Shown: positions 59,077-64,000 of the stretch, one piece after another
Layout: each line of letters begins with the position of its first letter
Position numbering within the stretch: the first letter of the stretch is position 1
Assembly (NCBI RefSeq): GCF_011075055.1
Contig: NC_058138.1
Coordinates: 21,178,928 to 21,242,927, forward strand
From: Mangifera indica
Taxonomy: Eukaryota > Streptophyta > Magnoliopsida > Sapindales > Anacardiaceae
Direction: 5' to 3'
Length of the DNA stretch: 64,000 nucleotides
Notes under the pieces: generated by a model
The model's database searches: none
Told to the model about the DNA's origin: nothing
The model's input: only the letters and a program-made list of their open reading frames with translations
Position numbers and translations under genes: made by a program

Positions 59077-59984
59077 ATGGAACAAGGAGTTATTGATGAT
59101 ATAATCAATCGGTTATTAGAGGTTCGGGGTCACCCGGAAAGCAGGTCCAGTTATCAGAGTCCGAGATCCTTCTACTTTGTGTGGAGTCTGAGAATTTTCT
59201 TGAAGCAGCCTAATTTGTTAGAACTAAGAAGCTCCCATCAAGATTTGTGGTACGTTTATTTTTTTCAGGGTAATTTGTGTATTTAGTTTTGTTGTATTTT
59301 TGCGGAAGCATGTGATTTTTTTTTTTTTCAGTAACTGTTTTTCTTTTTTCTGCAAAGCCCAGTGTTAATGTTGTTTCATTGCTTTTAATTATTATTTTAG
59401 TGAGCCGAGGTAATATATTGATGAATAGTTATGCTGATTGTTATGGATTTTTACTACTGGGGTTGTGGAAGTAGTGAACTTCACAAAAGTTTCGGGATAT
59501 TTAGTGGCCTTAGAAGAAAAAATATTGTGTTAGTGGTGCAGTGCCTCATGTGTATCTCATTTTGCCTGGCTTATTTGTTTCTATCTATGATATGGATATA
59601 TTGCTTCATTTGGAGTGCTGTTTGTGAGCTATGTTGGTGTTCTGATGAACCCCACGTTTTTCTTTTGTTTGATTTTGTTATATGGATGATTGATGTATTT
59701 AGCGTGATTCTATTATTATTATTTTTTTAAAGGGCTCATAACCTATTTAACCAATTACATCTTAACATCCCAAAGATATACACATTCTGTGCTTTGTTGA
59801 TGTGAGGTTCGACTAAGGGTCTCATACCATGCCCATGACTTGGGCTAATGTGTTGGGCCCTAGGACCTATAACTTGGTCCGTATATCTTCTTTGAGCCCG
59901 CTGACGAGTGTCCCTTTAAGCAATTTTGTCTGACAAAGACACTGTAGGTTTCTCAAACTAGCTCCTATACTCTCCCACCATGCC

Positions 59985-60275
59985 TAGTTGTCAGAGTGAA
60001 AGGAGTTCTTCATGAGTCATCCCTTCTTGTGACAATCTAAATCTTTCCATAAAGCATGTTTGATAAACTTCCCACTTCGATATCGGGTTTCTAGCATTGA
60101 TCCACTGTGGCCATGTCAAGGCCAGTCCAGCCATACGACAACAGCTGACGCCTTATCCTTATCTCTCTCCCCAATCCAGTTCACAACAAAATAACGCTCA
60201 ACCTAGAAAATCCACCCAGTTGGGTCTTCAGTGTTAAAAACTAGCAATTCCAGGCGCTTCACTTATTGTTCAGAG
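59985..60275 (-). mobile_element. Ty3/gypsy-like gag relic
   Basis: The minus strand reads KRLELLVFNTEDPTGWIF, a stop, then VERYFVVNWIGERDKDKA and further pieces with stops and shifts. This resembles the gag domain opening of plant Ty3/gypsy elements (LELPxFxGxDPxGWI, AExYF). It is heavily decayed. The flanking stretch 59740-59985 may belong to the same element. Confidence 0.6.
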
Positions 60276-60288
60276 ACCTTTGTGTGTT

Positions 60289-60690
60289 GAAAACTAAGTG
60301 ATAAAGGTTTTGTAAAATCTTCTAAAATGTTAATGGGTAAAAGAATTGGATTTGTTGAATGTATTTACTAAAATAATCTAATCCTTTTTTGGAAAGGCCC
60401 ACATAGAAATATGTTATTGACGTGATCAAAGCTAAAGCAACAGTAGTATTTATATCATTTGTAGGTGCGGCTAACTCCCCATAAACTAACTGGATTATTT
60501 TCCAAGGTAAAAGAGCACCTGACCAATTAGAAACAAAAATAAATAGAAACATAGTTCCCATAAAGGGAACCCATGGACCAGATCTTCTCCAATCTGAGTT
60601 TTGCTCACGTCGCGAATGAATTCAAAGACATATTTGAAGAAATTTTGACCAGCAGTCAAAATGGTAAGGTCCCACATTCCCGGTAACAAT
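60289..60690 (-). pseudogene. atpI: nuclear insertion of plastid DNA: atpI fragment
   Basis: On the minus strand two frames match the plastid ATP synthase CF0 subunit a: [20 protein letters not shown], then after a frameshift [37 protein letters not shown] and [12 protein letters not shown], then in a third frame [19 protein letters not shown]. It covers roughly the middle 40% of the protein. The frameshifts and substitutions show it is a non-functional nuclear copy. Its location inside a nuclear phosphatase pseudogene intron argues against contamination with plastid DNA. Confidence 0.88.
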
Positions 60691-61191
60691 GTCTTGGTTC
60701 AACAACTCTAGGCCCTGACCTGTTCCCTCTATGTGATTTTTGGAGAATTGTTAGATTTTCTTAATCTTAATGTTTGGATCGTAAAAGCATTTGACTAGAA
60801 CTTATGAAGAGTTAACGAGCTCCATTGATCAGATTTTGTGTAGTCCATTAGTTTTTACTTGTGGGTGATAATGTTTACATTCTCATAGTTTTTGACTTAA
60901 ATGAATGTTTTGACCATTGATATGCTGCTGTTTCTTGTCAAGGGATACATGTGTCTTATCCCTAGCTGATAAGTGATGGCGCTTACAAGATGTCCAATTA
61001 GGAATGTTTTGAAGAAAATTATATCTGTTCTGATGATGAATTCTGTTTATGAAATGCAGGTGACATCCATGGTCAATATTCTGATCTCTTAAGGCTTTTT
61101 GAGTATGGAGGTTTACCTCCACAAGTCAATTACTTATTTTTGGGCGATAATGTAGACCGTGGCAAGCAAAGTCTGGAGACAATATGATCTT

Positions 61192-61879
61192 TGTTAGGTA
61201 CCTGAAGTAGCTTAGTAGCAGTAACGGCCCTCCTTCAACAACTCCCCTGGGTAGATGTTCACAGCAGCAGCCTCACAGTCTAAATGTCCGCAATGTGGCG
61301 AGCACTATCTCCGGAACTCAGGACTCAAGACAAAATAATAAAAAGAAGAAGAAAGAAGAAGAAATCAGGAAGAGAAATAGATTCAGAGGAGAGCCATTAT
61401 CCTCAAATGTGTAATAATAGAACGTTTGTTTGTTTATTCAATCAAAATATGAAAGTCTGCTAACATTCCCTAATAAAGATAAACAATCTCTCTTCTGATT
61501 ACAGAAATAATTCCTTAATATTACTCTGGAAAACCAAATTACATAAAATAAACTTAACAATAAGTAAATGCCTGCAGAGCCTACAAAAGGTCTGCTCCCT
61601 CCTCAATTCTCCTCCACTCTTCTCATATATTTCTTTTCATCCTCTCTCCCTGACGCTCATTCTCTTTTTATATTCCTTTAACCGTTTCTCCAGCTGTCAT
61701 CAGTTGACCATTCCTTTAACCGTTTCTGCAGCTGCTGTCTGTGACCTGCTGTGCTTTGTTGGTTTTCTGAAGGCCTTGAGTCTGCTGGGGTGACACCTGT
61801 CCCCATCTGTTGTCACCTTTTGGTTTCCTCTCTTTTAGTGTGTTTCTTCCTGCGTGATATGTAAACATTAGTCCTAACA
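61192..61879 (-). repeat. 3' LTR of the gypsy element
   Basis: 688 bp bounded by TGTTAGG and CCTAACA. Contains a GAAGAA-rich tract near 61345-61375 and CAGCTG/CTGCAG words near 61690-61740. The second LTR is not in the window. Confidence 0.82.
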
Positions 61880-62354
61880 TTTCCCTGCCATCCAAAGGCA
61901 CCTTGTCCTCAAGGTGAAATTGTGGAAAGAGATTTCTGAAAGTGGTGAATAATTCCCAGGAGTTCTCACATTCAGGGAGGCCTTCCCATTCACCAAGATT
62001 TCCAATTCCCCACGCTGAGAGTATCTGTATTGTAATATTTTAGATGGCTGCACCTGTAATTCTCCAATGTCGGTCATGCATGCAGGAAGAGGTTGAGGGG
62101 TTACTGTTGGGCCCACACATTTCTTCAATTGTGAAACATGGAATACTGAATGAATCTTTGCAGTAGGATGTAAATTAAACGATAAGCACCGATCCAATTT
62201 TCTGCAGTATGTCGAAAGGACCGTAGTAATCTGGCCGAGTTTTTTTCATTTGGCTCGCTTGCCAGTGATTTGAAGCGATACGGTTGGATTTATTAAAAAA
62301 TACATAATCTCCCACTGAATATTGAACCTGCTCTCCTTCTTTTGTCAGCCTGTT
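61192..62354 (-). mobile_element. Ty3/gypsy retrotransposon, 3' part, cut by the assembly gap
   Basis: The LTR occupies 61192-61879 (688 bp) with inverted ends TGTTAGG..CCTAACA. To its right, on the minus strand, come the polypurine tract GGCAGGGAAA and the C-terminal end of integrase: VGDYVFFNKSNRIASNHW, DYYGPFDILQKIG, then after a frameshift HPTAKIHSVFHVSQLKKCVG. The IHxVFHVSQLK motif is diagnostic for Ty3/gypsy integrase. The pol stop codon lies in the first bases of the LTR. The remainder is in the 500-N gap. The element inserted into exon 2 of the PP1 pseudogene, so the exon interruption is direct. Confidence 0.87.
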
Positions 62355-62854
62355 NNNNNNNNNNNNNNNNNNNNNNNNNNNNNNNNNNNNNNNNNNNNNN
62401 NNNNNNNNNNNNNNNNNNNNNNNNNNNNNNNNNNNNNNNNNNNNNNNNNNNNNNNNNNNNNNNNNNNNNNNNNNNNNNNNNNNNNNNNNNNNNNNNNNNN
62501 NNNNNNNNNNNNNNNNNNNNNNNNNNNNNNNNNNNNNNNNNNNNNNNNNNNNNNNNNNNNNNNNNNNNNNNNNNNNNNNNNNNNNNNNNNNNNNNNNNNN
62601 NNNNNNNNNNNNNNNNNNNNNNNNNNNNNNNNNNNNNNNNNNNNNNNNNNNNNNNNNNNNNNNNNNNNNNNNNNNNNNNNNNNNNNNNNNNNNNNNNNNN
62701 NNNNNNNNNNNNNNNNNNNNNNNNNNNNNNNNNNNNNNNNNNNNNNNNNNNNNNNNNNNNNNNNNNNNNNNNNNNNNNNNNNNNNNNNNNNNNNNNNNNN
62801 NNNNNNNNNNNNNNNNNNNNNNNNNNNNNNNNNNNNNNNNNNNNNNNNNNNNNN
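62355..62854. other. assembly gap of exactly 500 N
   Basis: A round-number gap, probably a placeholder of unknown true length. It falls inside the gypsy element on the left and borders duplicated methyltransferase flank on the right. Confidence 0.99.
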
Positions 62855-63872
62855 TCTCTTATAGAGGTACTGTTTGAAGATACAATGCACTTTTTTTCTC
62901 TGTCAGTCAATTCTTTGTTGAAACTTCATCTATTCTTGTTATAAACAAAATTTGCCGCCTTCTTGTTGGAAAAAGGTTGTGAATTTATTTCTTCTTCCTT
63001 TTGTATATTTTTCATTGTGTAGACTCTGACAAATGATTAATGATTATAAAGGAAAAAAAAAGTTATTATGTTTAGAAAAGTTTATAATTTGCAAAATGTA
63101 AGAAGATGCACCAATTGATCAGGTGTTCACAAAGATAAAAAAAAACCATATAGAAAAAAATCTGTACACCTTTTTCAGCTAGTGACCATCACCCACTTGT
63201 ACAAAAACTACAAATGATGCAAAATTAACCCAAAACTCCTTACTAATTCAGATGATTAGGCCTCTAGTAGTGAAATTGTTTATCAATTAGTTTATTAGGG
63301 TGAGATTCTTGTTTCTTAAGAAAACTGGAGGTGAAATGATCTCCATTCTATAACTCAGGTCAACACTTTAGAGAAGTAGATGACACTTAATAGCTAAGTG
63401 CAAGGGAGGTATCAGTTGCTTTAGTTTCCATGGAACAGAGACCTATAGTTTCAAATATCTCTCAACTCTTTTTAGGTGTTTTTATGTATTTCAAATATTA
63501 CTATTGCAGTGAACCTCTGTTGCATATATCTGTATTCTTTTAACGTGTAGACCTCATTAACTGGTGAAACCACCCGTCACACTAAAAGACAAAAGGTAAA
63601 ACATAATTTTTTGCTTTGGAAACTGTAAAATCTTTATCTACTAATTTGTATATTAACAATAACGTATTACTATGTGATTAGATATTTTGAATTAGAGATA
63701 AAGTAACACTTAATTACATGATGATTTATCATCATTAGTACATAAATTAGTATTTATTGTTAGTGTTCATAGTTTTGATATTTTGGGATGCCTACATTAG
63801 AAAATTTTTGTACATTAATTATGATGTGGAAGGGCCTATTGCATCACTATATAATAATATTTTAAAGCAGTT

Positions 63873-63923
<51 letters not shown>

Positions 63924-63931
63924 TATGTATG

Positions 63932-63962
<31 letters not shown>

Positions 63963-64000
63963 GTATATATAAAATATAACCCAAGGAAAATATTTTTTGT
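62855..64000. repeat. second copy of the 21924-23181 segment
   Basis: Matches the 3' flank of the methyltransferase gene from its first base after the gap to the window end, including the family 1 inverted-repeat element and the AT microsatellite (here about 94 bp rather than 210). Apart from one base at the gap edge, differences are a few indels and substitutions clustered at about 63044-63175; the rest up to the microsatellite appears identical. The copy probably continues beyond the window and, leftwards, into the gap. Confidence 0.95.

Larger units (their letters stand above)
59077..61191 (+). pseudogene. type-one serine/threonine protein phosphatase (TOPP/PP1) pseudogene
   Basis: Exon 1 remnant 59077-59249 opens MEQGVIDDIINRLLEV, the classic start of plant PP1 catalytic subunits. 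Three frame shifts then separate PGKQVQLSESEI, RIFLKQPNLLEL and EAPIKIC, each readable in a different frame. The donor GT is still at 59250. Exon 2 remnant 61060-61191 reads [20 protein letters not shown] and then [16 protein letters not shown], with the metal-binding DIHGQ kept, the usual GDYVDRG changed to GDNVDRG, and a TGA right after ETI. A gypsy LTR begins at 61192, cutting the exon. The 1.8-kb intron holds a gag relic and plastid DNA. The gene is clearly dead; the rest of the catalytic domain would lie beyond the gypsy element and gap, if anywhere. Confidence 0.88.

Noticed and set aside
62293..62944. Open frames across the gap
   Set aside because: They consist of unknown residues from the 500 N.
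1..64000. CRISPR arrays, operons or prokaryotic systems
   Set aside because: No regularly spaced repeats; gene structures are those of a plant nuclear genome.

Overview
This is nuclear DNA from a core eudicot plant, probably woody; the species cannot be fixed from the sequence. Genes have GT-AG introns in AT-rich DNA, single genes are separated by several kilobases of repeats, and all recognised proteins belong to land-plant families. I assembled exon structures by eye from reading frame, splice consensus and family resemblance, so coordinates are close but unverified.

Layout. 0.2-10.7 kb: a six-exon type II AT-hook (AHL) gene whose second intron carries a complete, very young Ty1/copia element (3.2-8.5 kb, opposite strand, identical LTRs, one in-frame stop in gag). 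13.1-16.9 kb: a subfamily II ethylene receptor of the EIN4 type. 18.1-21.9 kb: a seven-exon METTL2/6/8-type tRNA m3C methyltransferase gene with a solo LTR and a duplicated splice donor in intron 4. 23-29.8 kb: repeat-rich intergenic DNA. 29.8-30.6 kb (minus): an intronless type I AHL gene. 34.9-37.6 kb: a conserved nuclear-looking protein I cannot name. 39.0-39.5 kb: a cytosolic single-domain cyclophilin. 40.8-42.1 kb (minus): Rubisco accumulation factor RAF1, convergent with the cyclophilin. 47.7-48.4 kb: a group IX ERF transcription factor with a motif-rich promoter. 51.4-56.3 kb (minus): three related small secreted proline-rich peptide genes, one decayed. 59.1-61.2 kb: a pseudogene of a type-one protein phosphatase (TOPP/PP1); its intron holds a retroelement gag relic and a fragment of plastid atpI, and its second exon is cut by a Ty3/gypsy LTR. 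62.36-62.85 kb: exactly 500 N. 62.86-64.0 kb: a near-identical second copy of the DNA just downstream of the methyltransferase gene (21.9-23.2 kb).

There is no operon-like organisation. A loose theme is ethylene: a receptor (EIN4 type) and a possible downstream effector (ERF group IX) lie 31 kb apart, but this may be chance. The less ordinary items are the layered PP1 pseudogene, the duplicated splice donor, the receptor lacking one N-terminal cysteine, the proline-rich peptide cluster, two dispersed inverted-repeat element families, and the duplication across the gap, which may be an assembly artefact. I found no convincing undescribed biological system; the proline-rich peptide cluster is the nearest candidate.
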